This document shows, piece by piece, positions 49,861-62,685 of a stretch of 64,000 nt of DNA. The DNA is taken from positions 124,001-188,000 of the forward strand of contig VZSE01014381.1 in NCBI GenBank assembly GCA_013398275.1, written 5' to 3'. Position 1 is the stretch's first letter; the number at the start of each line of letters is the position of its first letter. Source of the DNA: Promerops cafer. Taxonomy: Eukaryota; Chordata; Aves; Passeriformes; Nectariniidae. A program made the position numbers and the translations under genes. Under the pieces are notes generated by a model, which had not been told where the DNA came from, did not search any database, and saw only the letters and a list, made by a program, of their open reading frames with translations.

Positions 49861-52083
49861 GGGTTTGTTTCTTGAATCCTCATTATTGTCTTGTTCCTTC
49901 TGCTGCCATCTTCTTTCCAGCCTAGTTTTTCCAGAGACACCACATGGAAGCCCCTGTGCAGCAGACCTGAGCTGAACAGCAGCGCTATGTTTCCTTGTCA
50001 AACTCAGATGTGCAAATGTTTTCTCCTTTGCTTAGTAGACTGGAAACAAATATCATTAGGTCCTTGCAGGGTCACTTCTGAGTCTGACCTTTGGGCCCTG
50101 GCCAGCCTGCAGTTTGCCAGTCAAGGGAGCATCCCTGACACAGCAGCTTGGCTGCATGGAATGTGTTACCAACAGGCTTCATAGTGGGTTGCTGCCAGCA
50201 TTTAGCATTCCCCATTGGAGCAGTTCACACCATCTCACTCTGGATTCTGAGCTACCTTGCTACTCCAACATGGAGCCACTGCCCCTGGGGAATCAGTAAC
50301 CTTCTAAATATATTGTCAGAATCTTAGCATTTTGTTTCAGATCTGTGGGATTGGAGAGTGACCCGTTACTTCTCTAAGAGCACTTTAAACCCCCACTCTA
50401 TAAATACACAAAATAATTCCATCAAATACTGTATAGCATATGAGAGTCTAGCATAAAGGCCAGTTTTATGCTTTTTTCTTCAAGTCCTTCTGTTCATTCA
50501 ATGTGAGATCAGAGGTTTCATCCTATACTATGAGATAATGCAATTTCTCAATATGAGCACAATTAAACCAGTGCATTACCACATATAGTAACCTACTGCC
50601 TTTAGCTAACATGTTATACTATAATGCACATGGCCCAAACTCTAAGATAAAAATCTTTGGTTTCAACCTCAGTGAATATGCTACAAGTTAGGAATAAGGC
50701 CAATTTGAAGCAAAGACATACTCATCAACTATTATTGAAGGAGGCAATAGCTTGTCTTCACACTTCATCATCAGATTGACTGCCCAATACAAATTACCTG
50801 AGACACCAAAATAATAGAGATGGCCAAGGATCAGTGAACAGGACTGATGCAGCAAGATGCAGCCAGAAGACCCTTCTGGCAGAAAGAGATCATATTCTTC
50901 TTCATGGCAGAAGATCCCTTTTCCCAGGCTCGGGGAGGACTCTCCTGTTGTGTGTATCCATGCCGTCGATACGCACACCAAAGTCAGTGCACATCCTCCT
51001 ACAGCAGGGCTGGAGGAGTAACACAGCTCACTGCTCTTCCACTTCCAGTCCCTCATGGGGATGGTCCATTTCCTCCTATAAGAGTTGTAAGGATGACAGC
51101 TCTGTTGCCCATTCTGGTCCTTTATAAATGGCTTTATTCTCCCTTGCTAGCACAGGGTTGCCATTTTCTCCTCTTGACCTTTTCCACAAGATACCCTAGC
51201 ACAAACAGGGCAAGTGAATTTGATTGGACCACCTTCTGACCATAAAACACATGTTCTGATAATGCCAAAATAATGAGGTAATTTATGAGGGTTGCAGCAC
51301 TATTTCTTTTGAAGCCAAAACATCTCCAAAGCAGTTACTCCTTCTTAGGTTAGACAATGGGAGCACAATAATAAACAAAAATGAAGAGTAAAGCAGTGCA
51401 ATAAAGATTTGTAAACTTCAGCTAATAATTTACAGGTGATGCTTCCATGTCCTCAGATGTGATCATAAAATGAAATATTTTCATATATTATCCATCACTG
51501 GAAAAAGTACAAGAAATTGCCAACTGAAACTGAAATGAAAGCTTTTGAAGCAACAAAACATGACACCTCTTGCGCTGAGTTTTTGACTGGAAAATAACCT
51601 TGCATTCCTGGCTGCCCTAGAACTTATATTACCATTCACTCTTGCTGAGAAATACATACTGTAAGGGATCTTTTTTTTTAATTGTCATTATTATTACAAA
51701 ATAGTCCAACAAAACAGCATCGCAAGACTATGATGTGTCTATCATATATGAATTATTCTTTCACTATAGGCTGTTTTTAAGTAAAAGTTACTTGGATTTA
51801 TGAAGATGTTTTTGAGATGTTTTTTCCTGAAATGATTATTACTGAGCAACACCCCTTACATGGACTCTTGCCATTAAGGCTTAGAATCCTCTGGTTTTCT
51901 AAGATTCTGCATTTTTAACTAACAATGTTAATTTTCATAGCTAAATCTCTGAAAATACAGACAAAATGAGAGAGTAGAATTTCTACTAGACAGAAAAGGA
52001 AAAAATAACATGTTTTCTTGGGGGGAAAATGTTACCACAAATATAGTTTATTTCATGTTTTGCATTTTGCTCTCTTTCCACAG

Positions 52084-52197
52084 TGAAATCAGATGAGTTG
52101 CAAACAATCAAGAAAGAATTAACTCAAATCAAAACAAAAATTGACTCCTTGCTAGGGAGACTGGAAAAGATTGAAAAGCAGCAAAAAGCTGAAGCAG
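52084..52197 (+). CDS. RALYL: RALYL coding exon (leucine-heptad coiled coil)
   Basis: A 114-bp exon with a strong acceptor (ctctttccacag ending at 52083) and donor gtaggt at 52198. It completes a Leu codon and encodes KSDELQTIKKELTQIKTKID, then SLLGRLEKIEKQQKAEA. Leu and Ile recur at about seven-residue spacing in a Lys/Glu-rich helix. This is the coiled coil that in hnRNP C drives oligomerisation (the C-protein tetramer) and is conserved in RALY and RALYL. Both flanking introns are phase 1 and the length is divisible by three, so skipping would remove the coiled coil in frame. Confidence 0.96.
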
Positions 52198-52654
52198 GTA
52201 GGTAAAAGCCATTTTTAGTGAAATGAATTAAATTAGAGCCTCGTTACCAGTCAAGCAGACAGACCAAAGAGCACGGAAGCTTTCTGAAATTTCGGTACTA
52301 AATGGAGGCCTGAAGCAAGGTAAATTAACTCTCAGGTAAAACTACTGGGAGGATAGATTAATATTCTTCAGAGAACATGCATCATCATTTAAGAATTGTT
52401 TTTTATGGTGTAGAAGGAAAAATAATCATTCTAGTTGTTCTGGAAACAAAACATCACCACAAAACTGCCTGAACAGAATTAAGCTATTTTTGACCATGGG
52501 GATGCTTGTGCTAGGCACATTAAGGATTAATAGATCGTGTATATCAAGAATTATTGCTTGGGCAATAAGCAATAGGTAATAACCATGAGTTGAAGCAAGG
52601 AAAAAAATCTGTTTGATATAAGGAAAAGAGATGCAACTAAGCAGTATAGTAAGT

Positions 52655-52805
52655 TGACCAGAGAGATCATACTGGCTCCATCCTTGGAAACATTCAAAAC
52701 TCATTGGGCTCAGGACCTGGGCCAAAATTTCAATTTGTGCCTGATTTGAAGAGGGATTGGACTTGGAGAGCCCAGAGATACTTTCCAACCTCAGTTACTG
52801 AATGA
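52655..52805 (+). mobile_element. CR1 LINE 3' tail, plus strand
   Basis: 'ctccatccttggaaacattc', 'agagggattggacttggaga' and 'ctttccaacctcagttactg' follow the last 150 bp or so of CR1 in order, with decay and no intact terminal repeats. Confidence 0.85.
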
Positions 52806-53449
52806 AACTCTGGCCTCTTCATAAAACTAGTTACAACTCCAGTTTAGCTTTTTTTCTGGCTTAAAAAGTTTTCATTTTAGGCAAACCTTGGGAATGAAAA
52901 TATACAATATTACTTTATAATTTAATCAAGTCAACATACTGTTCATTTTGTTAGATGAATGACCTCACCTGGCAGCACTTTAAAGTCATCCTGAGAGTTA
53001 TAAGGTTGTATTTTCACCATGGTATATATAAAAAACAAACTCAGTTCTTATGCCTGTTTGTGGTATTTTCTTTGCTATTTTCTTATAGATCACATATATA
53101 TTTTTACAGGAGCTTTATATTAGTGAGTTGATTTTGTGAGAGTCAGCAGGGAAATGGAAGCCTTATCTCTTGAAAAACTTAATTTTTTTTTCACCCCTCC
53201 ATTCTGCGATAAAACCTTTTTATGAATTTTGTGTGAAATGTGTGAAAGGAATTCTGCCTCAGAACCCACAACTGCCTGGGTGTCTGGACAGTAGTCAGTT
53301 ACATGAAGCCAAAAACCCATTGGGACACATAAAGAGAATTCCATCAAGACTGTCTAAAACATTACTGGGAATTAGCTGTTGAGGGTTACAAACCTGACGC
53401 AGTCAAAAAACAAATTTAGATATGCATGTCTCCTGTTCCCAAGTAACTT

Positions 53450-53480
53450 AAAAAAAAAAAAAAAGAAAAGAAAAGAAAAA
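53450..53480. repeat. A-rich run leading into AAAAG repeats
   Basis: About fifteen A followed by three AAAAG-like units. No body attached. Confidence 0.85.
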
Positions 53481-56400
53481 TAACCTAAATTTTCTTTTTT
53501 TTCTTTACAATAATTTTCTAAGTTGACAGACAAGGACCAGTCCCCCAGCTGTTGCAGTTTATCTCACAAAGTACAAGGCTTTTTTGAAGTCTAAGGTAAA
53601 CCATTAGTAGAGAGTGTGATTATCTCTTTCAGAACTGTGCACAATATGTATTCATTAGATTCTATTTTGTACATTATGCAAGTTGGATAAAAATTGATAT
53701 AATTGGTGAAGATGTAATTGCAAGGCACTCCACAGAATCACTTGTGCGCTGAAATACTCTGACTCTGCATCCCTACATTGGAGAGCTTTTATAAAAAATC
53801 CATTACTATGGAAAACAATCTGCAGATAATCGTTCTTTGATATCCAATTTTCACTTTTGCTAAAGGACTGTAGTGATTTCATTTAAATAGAAATCAGGTC
53901 AAAGAGGAAAGTTGATTCGTATTGAGTCTTCGTTGAGTCTTATGCCTTCTGAAGACATGCAATTCATATCCTCAGATATGAAAAAATGTTTTCAAAATAT
54001 TAATGTTTTAAAACATCAGGTGCAGAACTCATCCCTCGTATTCTTTGCCTCTCATTGGAGGGTGTGAGGAGAAAAACACCTCAAAGATACCAGTAGGCAT
54101 GGAACCCTATTAAAGTTTCCTAAGCTGATGAAGAGGGTTATGCAGCCTGGGAGATTAGTCTGCAGATTCAAAACAGTTTGTGTAAGCTACATCAGTAGCT
54201 GAACTATTTCATTTAGAGTGTCAGATGGGGGATTATGAGATCATTTTGTTCCTTCTCTATGGTTTGGCAACATTATTTCTTATTTTCCTGTGCCAGAAAT
54301 TGTGGCCTCACTAAGACTGGGATCAGAGAGAGGATCTGTGTCTCATTTACACAAAGCAAAAATCAAGCCATCATCTTGCTCTTTTGGTTTTCTAAGTTTG
54401 ACTCACTCTCCTGAAGAATATTTAATCCTAAAAGTTGTTACATCTGGAGGAATGTGATGTTACAGGCTGGACAAGCTCAGAGAATACACTGGTTACTGCT
54501 CTACAGCTGCATGAAAACTCTCCTTACAGTAATAGCTGATCTTCTGGCTTTTTCTATTATTAACCCCTAACCTTTCCAATAGGGGGAATATAGAAAATAG
54601 GATGTCCTATTCATGGTAAAACCATAGAAATAGCTCCTTTGTTTGCAAAAATCCAAACCAAGAAGCTGGGAATAAGCTGTTCTGACATAAAAAAACAAAT
54701 TGTTAGAGAATATTCTTCTGGTAATATTAGAGTAGGCTTTAATTAGTCTGAAAGTTAGGTACCTAAGTTTAGCTTCTCAGAAGAGCCCAAAAGAGATGGG
54801 TACTGAGATGGTATTTTAGCCTTCTCTGAAGAACACAGTCTATGTTCTCATTAAGACGATTAAGTGAGTGACCTAATTTTTTAGCCACTGTATCTTAGAA
54901 GGTTTCCCATTTAAATGTATTGTCTATCAATTCAGCAACCTTGTTTTTAAAAGCCTTAACCAAAATTGATTCAGTTGTCATTGCCAGAGCTGAGTGATAT
55001 CAGAAGTGGCTTAAGACAGGAAGTGGTAGGGCCAGACATAGAAGGCATAAGTGATTCAATCAATATTTCCTTGTGCAAAAGGCAAGTAAAACAATCACTT
55101 ATAACTAGCATGGCATTGTATGGAACACCTTACCAAGAGAGGATAAGCCTACATGGGCTGAATCTTCTGCTAATACATGTGACTACAGTACTGTTGAAGC
55201 AGCTAAGATGACTTTGTATTCTTTAAATCTACGAATCTTTCTGAAGACATTAGGTGACTGAGGGAGGAAAGCTTTATTTTTTTGTTTCTTCAGTCAGCGA
55301 AGTCGAAAATGAGGGACTAAAGACTAATGAAGACTAAAGAGATGAATGTAAGTGGCAAAATAAATGTGCAAAGTCAAAAGGCAAAACAAATGTCTTGGTT
55401 TAAGACTATGGAACAGAAAAATGCAACCAGATTTGAATAGTATGTGAAGCTGGTAATAATTTATGGTAAAAAAATAATACACTCATAGAGCTTCAAAAAT
55501 ACAGAGCTTCAAGGCAATACTTGATTCATTGGTTGCCCAATAAGATAGGTAATGAACTACTAGTGTTACAAAGCAGTCGCTCTTACAAAGGAAGAAATAT
55601 TTTGTTCTAGGAATTCTGTCATTGATCACCCACAGACTAAAAAGACATTGTTTTTCTAGCTGCATGCAACCAATTCTCTGGCCTGATTCACTTTGAGTAC
55701 ATAAAATTTTTCATATAAGTTCCTGACATGCATAGGAAGGAGACTTTAATCCCTCCAAACATTATTTTAGCCAGTCTGTCTCTGTCATTCTTCCATCAAT
55801 CTTCCTCTGGATTTCTGCTGTTTGGATGAAGTTCTTCAGCATATCCAGGAGTTTCACAATACCTAGTCACAACAATGCAGCTACCCTCATGAAGTCAACC
55901 AGAACAGATTCTTCAGGCCTCCATGGAAATGGTCTTCCTTTTCACCAATTTGCAGAAAATATAGGAAGCCAGTATTTGGCTGATTGGAGGGGGGCATTGT
56001 CCAGTTACTTCAACACATTATACCAATGAGGAGTAACGGATACTTTACTCCATAAAAACATGTTTACCTGTCTAAAAGTATTCATTGATTACCTGTATGG
56101 CTGTTAAGATATATTCACAGTAAATTCACACAAATTCTTGTTCATTTATTGGCAATTAACAGCCTTCTGCTTCTCAGAGCATAGATATTTATGTACTTCT
56201 CATTGGCTGCACATGAATAAACATCTGGTGACTATACCAATTGGATTCCAAGGCAAAGTCAAGTACAGAACATCAAAAAGATGGATATATTGGCAAATCA
56301 AGCCTTCATCCACTGCATGGCATAGATGGGGGAGATGACCATATTGATACTGTGATTTATTTATGCATTAATTTTTGAAAGAAAAGTTTTCAATCATATT

Positions 56401-56541
56401 TGCCTGGTAGACATTATCACACAGAACTTTACAAAGCCAGCACATCTGGAGATGGAAGCTTAGGTTTCTTCTGCAGGGAACTTTCCTTTGCCACCAATAG
56501 GAAAGGTTACTGAATCTCTATAGAGTATGTTTTCCTTACAG

Positions 56542-56720
56542 AAGCCCAAAAGAAACAAATGGAAGATAATGCTGATTTGATTCAAGAGGAATGCATATCA
56601 GAGAATGCAGATAACTCTACGGAAGAGCCAATTGAAGGAGGGCCAGATGCAGATGGGGATGGAGAAGATATGACTGATGGGATAGAGGAGGATTTTGATG
56701 AGGATGGCAGCAATGAGCTG
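56542..56720 (+). CDS. RALYL: RALYL coding exon (acidic C-terminal tail)
   Basis: A 179-bp exon. The acceptor tttccttacag ends at 56541 and the donor gtaagg starts at 56721. It completes a Glu codon and begins AQKKQMEDNADLIQEECISE. It continues through a Ser/Thr/Glu/Pro stretch to a strongly acidic end, EDMTDGIEEDFDEDGSNEL. An acidic tail rich in Asp and Glu is a hallmark of the hnRNP C/RALY family. The last codon is complete at the splice site (phase 0). The family usually has a few more residues from one last small exon, which I could not find in the remaining 7.3 kb. Without splicing here the frame stays open to a TAA at 56829-56831. Confidence 0.95.
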
Positions 56721-56942
56721 GTAAGGAATAATCATGACATGTCTGTCTATATGGTTCCTACAAGTAACCACAGAGAACCAACAGTCTGGATTAACAAAAT
56801 AAGATCACAGCAGCACTGTGATGTTCTGTAACTAGTGCCTGGACCGATACTTCTCATACACTGTAATATCAATTAGGCATAGAAACCTCTGAGGAGAAAC
56901 AAGAAAAATATGTTTTACTACATTTGGTGATTTTAGAAAGGA

Positions 56943-56948
56943 AATAAA
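56943..56948 (+). promoter_or_regulatory. Possible intronic poly(A) signal
   Basis: A consensus AATAAA lies 222 bp after the donor of the acidic-tail exon and 112 bp after the stop that ends the read-through frame. The site is used only if the intron is retained. No other evidence of use is visible. Confidence 0.25.
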
Positions 56949-59900
56949 ATGTAGTTTAAATTGTTTTACATTTATTATTTTTCATATGCAAAAATGTAGT
57001 GTGCTATTTTTTCTTTTTTCTTTTTCAACTGCTGCTTTTCAAAATTAAATAAGATTCTAAAATAGTGAACACTTTCATTAATAAACACATGCTTTCCACA
57101 GTCCCGAGTCTCCATCTTCCATGTGTATACTTTGCAGGCTGTATTGGCAGATACAGATTTTTTTGATTGAAGGATTTTTTCCTTAAGAAATGTTTGGCTA
57201 AGAAATGTTTGGGTTTTCAGCCTGAAGCTGCACCTATCATGAAATACCCATTATGGTGCTAAACTCCTAAGTTCTAGAGCAACATTAAAAAGTACTTGGA
57301 AAGTCAGATTTATACCTTTCTATGCAGTCCTAATAAGAATGGAACAGTCACAGTGGTTTAGCCTCTATAATACTCTCCCTTCCTTCCTGGTTTTGTGCTT
57401 TGAGCTGAAAGAACTTTTGTTGCTCATTGTCATTGCTTGCATTTAAAAAATATTTAATCATGTGTGTACAGTAAAAATCTTTTAGTGAAGCAGCAGTTTA
57501 GTTAGCAAGGGACCCAGCAGAATCAACAGCAAGTCTGGAGTAACAGGGCATGTGAGTAACCAGTAGTTTGTACTGCTTACTGCAAATGCAATTTAAACCT
57601 ACTTGTAATTTTCAGGTTTTTGCCCCGTTCGCCAGCTCAAGACTCTTGAATTTCTCTGAATAGCTTTATTCCCAGAAGAAACTACTAAAACCTGAATTCC
57701 CACATCTTTTTACATGAAATGTAGAACAGATGACATTCTCCCTTTTTTCTTAAAGAGACAGGTTCTCCTCTTCAGATATGACGGACATCTGTAAGAAGCT
57801 GTCACTCTGAATTTGTAGGGAGTTGAAATTTTGTATTTAATAAATACTAGTAAATATAATCTCCCACCATGGCTAATACCTGACCAGCTGAAGTGATTTT
57901 AGCAGTAGGGGTGACCAGAGTTTAACAAGAATGGTGGGTTTTGCACTAATTAGGCACGATTCCCCATTACAGAGAACAAAGTGGGGATGTTAACATACAG
58001 TGCATTAGACTCTGATTGCTCAATGCTGTCATTTCACCCTGTGGATTTGACATACTTAGCATATATCCACACTATATAACATAAAAAGTAGAAGAATTTT
58101 TTCATCTATCAAAGGCCTCAGCAGGAAAGGCTCTATAAAGCAAGCAGCACAGGAAGAATTCATCAGCAGTGAAAGTCTGGAATTGGCACAGCCACATTTG
58201 CACATCACTGCTTCCAAGTTAAAAGGCCTTTCCAGGATTCATGTTATGGAATTAGTTGAAGCTCAGTGCATTGCAGACACAGCTGCAATGACAGTTCAGA
58301 GGTCTGACACACGCATCTGAGGCATGGTGGGGAACCAGCTCCAGTTTCTCTGTGTGTCATCACTAAGTGCATGAGTGCTGCTGGGAGGAGGCAGCTCACT
58401 GCATGTGGAGAGTGGTGTCCTCTGCACTTCATCCTGGCATGAGTGGCATCCCCCATCCCAACATGATGGTAGCAAGGAAAGGCCAAGGAAGAAGACTTCT
58501 GTGCATCATCTCAGCCTGGTGCAGCGCCAGGACAGTGGAGCCAGTCAGCCTCATGCCTTCCACCTTCCCAAAGGCTGGGACCCTCTAGCTGAGAAGCTGG
58601 CAATACTGTAGACTTTAAAGCTTACAACTAAGATTGTCACTGATGTAAAATTCCCTGTCCTTTTCCTCCTCCATTGCCATTTCCACCAAGTTTTGGAAGA
58701 GGCTACTTCACCTTAGCTTTCCTGCCTGCTGTGGTGTGATAATAATACTTCCTTTTGCAAAGCCTAGGGAGATTAGTGAATGCAAAACTGCAATGGATAG
58801 GACAAAGGATTGCTCAGCAAAGGATTGCTTCAAAGAAATCGCAGGGTATGGGTGTTTTCCACAGAAAGGCAATTATAAATAAAATTATGTCTCTTTCCTC
58901 TATAGTTTTTACCCAAACTAGTCAGCAGTATTGACCTGTACTTATGATATGAAGATGGTAGTTCTTGATGCATATTGTAATTTAGACCGTTTTATACTGA
59001 CATATATTTATGTGGATATACTGGCCAATTCCTATAAGCTTTAGTTCCTACTCCAATCATTGATAGCTCTGTAAAGGAAGGGACAGTAACAATACTACTA
59101 AATATATAGTGAATACCCCTGTAGAAATACTTGGAAATTCAGTCTGCTTCTACCTATTCTATGTCCTCTTATCTGAAATTGCGATCTGTCTTTTGAAAAG
59201 CAAAGTAGATATACAAGCTTGTTATAAAGCATGTCTTAACAGACATTGTTTAATAAAAGCTAAGTTCTTTAGGAAAGAAAGCTGACTGAGAGCAAATATG
59301 TAATTTTGGAATGGAGCTGGTCACAAATCTTTTGAGAAAAAAAAAAGTTTAAGAATTAAACATGTTAAATGTGACAACAGTAACAAAAACTTTCCATGTA
59401 AGAAAAATGTTACTATTTTGTGGAAAACAGTAACATTGGACTTGGAATTTAAAAAAAAAAAATCCTTCAAAAGGCTTTTTAAAATGAAATCTATAGTGTT
59501 TTCCAAATATAGAGCTAAAGGAATTTAAAACAATGATTAAGAAAATATTTTATTTCACCACTAAGACCAGCAGAGGAAACAGAAAATATATTTAAAAGGG
59601 CAAAGCCCTGAAGTCATTTCAGCAGGAAAATTTAATTGGGAGTCCACTAGTATGAAAAATCTTAATAGAGTAAAAGAGAAAGTTTACTTAAATTTAGATC
59701 TTAAGCTTTAGTGAGTTCTTCAGATTTATCTGTAAATCTTCTTCCAGATTATTTCCCAAAACAGGTTCTGTTCAGGTTTGCTGAACAGAATTCTGTTTTC
59801 CTAAAGCTGTCAATAAAGGGAGGTATTCAACAAGGTCATACCCATTGCCAGAGTCCAGGTGCTGCCAAAATGGAGCCTTTGAACCCATACATGTGAATCG

Positions 59901-62641
59901 TCATCTTTGCAGCAGAGGACTCAAAATTATATTTCCTTCCTTATTTCTAGTTCTAACTTGCAAAGGAAGAGACTACACAGGATGTATGCTGTGGGTTTAG
60001 GTGGTGGGATCAGTTCTCTAAATTCACACACTTTCTATTTGAAGGAACAGGTTACTGCACATTAACTGAGTGATGGCAGCTGTCCTCATGCCTGCTTTCA
60101 GCCTAGATCAACTGCAAAGAAAGATGCAGTCTGAATCAAGTCAGGCATGGATTTAAGAACGCTTCAGCCTCTTCAGCTGTCTGCCTGGCTGTGCACACAA
60201 AACAACATCATACTCAACAGCTGCACACCTTCTTCATCCACCATCTAGACCAGGATGTTGTTCAACCTTGCACTGTAATTTTCTATGACTAAAGACATGC
60301 CCACAAACAGTCATTATGGCTCAGTAAAGTGTGAAAAAGTTTTCTGCAGCAATAACTTGATTGCCCATCTGAACTCCAGTTCGAGACATGATGCATTTGA
60401 AGCACTTGTTGCAGTCATCAAACAACACTTCTTGAGAAAGTCTCTTTTGTACTATTTGCCCAAAAGTGTTTCTCAGTGTTCCAGATGTCTCCAGTGTTCC
60501 ACACATTCCAGTTTAAAGGATCTCCTTAGAAAAAATCCCAAAGAATTTTGCTGCATTTTTATACTGAAGAGTTCTTTAAAAGGTGATCTCAGAAACATGA
60601 TCCATCTATGTATGGATATATTAAAGAGTTGGCTTCAACTTGCTCAGTGAAGTGTCCCATAAGCTTTCATCCACATGCTCTCACATGGCCTCTCACTCCC
60701 ACCTGTACAAGGGCATGCATATTTTGTAGTTTTATATATATATAATAGTCGCTGGTTTACTATGTAGCTCCTGAGCTTACTTTACAATTCATGTCACTTA
60801 ACTGAATCACTTAACTGACCATCAGAGGTAGTGAGAAGGGTTGAAAACTTCAGGTTTCTTTCCTTTGCTCCTTTTAGGTAAAAAAAAACAAGTAGCTGGT
60901 TATCCCAGATTTTACTGGACCCATAATTCAGACTTTCATTCCACTCCTAACATTGAACATTTTCTAGTAGCAGTGAACTTAAAATTTCTGTGTTCCTTCC
61001 TAGTGCATTCCTTTTAATTTAAACTGTCCTTCAACAGTGTTGTGAAGAAAGCAACATCTATCCCATTTTATGGAAAATAGGATCTCATTAAGATCTTCAT
61101 TTTTACTAAATTAAGTTCACACACAAAGGTCACAAATTACCCAAACACAAATCTCCAGTGATATCAAGAAGATTTTGTGTGTCTGCCATGGCTTTAAATT
61201 GTAAGAAGTGGGAAGGAAAACAAACAACCTTTTCTTATTCCTGTGGCTGCACAGGGTAGAAGAGAAAAGTGACCTTTGCAACGCAGCCCAACACATTATG
61301 ATATTTGAGAAGCAGCTTGTCCACAGTCCCTCTATAACAAGTCTCTTCTTATTAGAAATAGCATTAATATAGTGCGGCCTGGCTGAAAGATTGAAGGGAG
61401 AACATTTCTGAATTAGCATGCTTGGTGGTTCCCTAATTCTGCTTAATTCTGATTTCGCACACGGACAACCCAGAGCAGACCCAGAACATTTAATATATCT
61501 TCTCTGAACTTGTTTCAAAGGGTGGTAATCAATCATTGAGGAAGCACTGATCAAGTCATTGCAACCCCCTTGTAAATAAAACAGGTTACTTCACTGAAAG
61601 CCTGAAGTATTATAGATATAGAGAAAAAAAAACAACACCTTTAGCCAATGGTTAATAAAATACCAAAAAAATAATTAACTGTAATGAATTATACACAAGC
61701 ACTCATATATGTATTACATTGCCTGAGAATACTAATTCCTATCAAACTGTCAACCTTTCATAGTAAATAACTATAATAGTAATAGCATGGTAGTGGTTCA
61801 GTAGTTGAGCATTCAGAACAGCAAACTGTTTTCTGGTAGAGTATGTGATGAAAATACAGTAGATTTATGGTGTCATAACTCAGATCAGACACTGCTTAGT
61901 GCTTGGTTGGAATTTGAAGGATATATTCACAATCACAGCATTTTTTTTATGCTGGTGTAGCTGTGCTAAAAGTAATGAAGCCAGACAAGCATTATTAGAT
62001 GGGAGTTCCACAATAACGAGTCAAGTTTAATGAGATGTCTTAAGAGGCATTTTTATTAAATTATTTTAGAACCAAAGATATAGAGACTATAAAAGCTCAG
62101 TTCTGGTTACAAGGTAGATTTACAGCATTTATTTCAACAATTATAGTTCCCTTTCTATTAAGTAAATTTGAGTTGGATTTACCTCTCAAGGGTATTTGAT
62201 TTCTTACTCTTGTCCTTTTCTCCACCTCCACACTGCATGTTTTCAGTCTATCAAATTTGCTTCTAACATCTGATAATATTTCAAATATTAATACCAGAAA
62301 CTGCCACAGACATAAAACTCAGGATAATCATCTTGCTGCACCGATTTTCATTATGCAAAAGTAAAACCATTATGATATAATAATAGGTATATTTCTTGTA
62401 GGAATTGATACAATTACCATTTAAATCAGTGGAACCAGCTAGTGCTATGGCCAATGCTCACCAAAAACATTTCCATTTTGTCACAAATAGGTGATTTAGA
62501 TTACTGACAGGTACACTATCAAAGATATTAGCAAAAGTGGTTTTAATATGATGTTGTAGAAGAGTAACTTATTCAAGGTTCAGTGGCAAGGTTCACTGCA
62601 GTACTATATGGCACAATCATTTGAACAATGATTCCAAACGA

Positions 62642-62685
62642 CCAAGGCACAAATCAGAGTTACCCAAGGCATAAATCAGAGTTAT
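62642..62685. repeat. Two-copy 22-bp tandem repeat
   Basis: Two adjacent copies of 'ccaaggcacaaatcagagtt' plus two bases, differing at two positions. A local duplication of no known function. Confidence 0.9.

Larger units (their letters stand above)
41907..52083 (+). other. RALYL: RALYL intron of about 10.2 kb, inflated by assembly duplication
   Basis: Holds an old LINE piece (46160-46735), a CR1 split by an LTR (46985-48130), a second CR1 (49186-49860) and two N seams at 47856 and 48403. About 1 kb of its length is redundant. The stretches 41907-46100 and 49870-52083 look unique. The latter is somewhat G+C-richer between about 49870 and 51200. Confidence 0.7.
52198..56541 (+). other. RALYL: RALYL intron of about 4.3 kb
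   Basis: Contains one plus-strand CR1 tail at 52655-52805 and an A-rich stretch leading into AAAAG repeats at 53450-53480. The rest is unique-looking. Confidence 0.7.

Noticed and set aside
50688..51239. Overlapping open frames of 97-130 codons on both strands
   Set aside because: The sequence is G+C-richer than its surroundings, but the frames overlap antisense to each other with no recognisable product.
53815..53835. 'ctgcagata' as a candidate for the missing last RALYL exon
   Set aside because: It precedes the acidic-tail exon, lacks a suitable acceptor and the next codons do not fit the family C-terminus.
60285..60650. 121-codon open frame, plus strand, with several Cys/His
   Set aside because: The Cys and His spacing does not match a zinc-finger pattern and nothing else supports a gene.
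61117..61554. 145-codon open frame, minus strand
   Set aside because: No recognisable domain or supporting signals. Chance frame in an intron.
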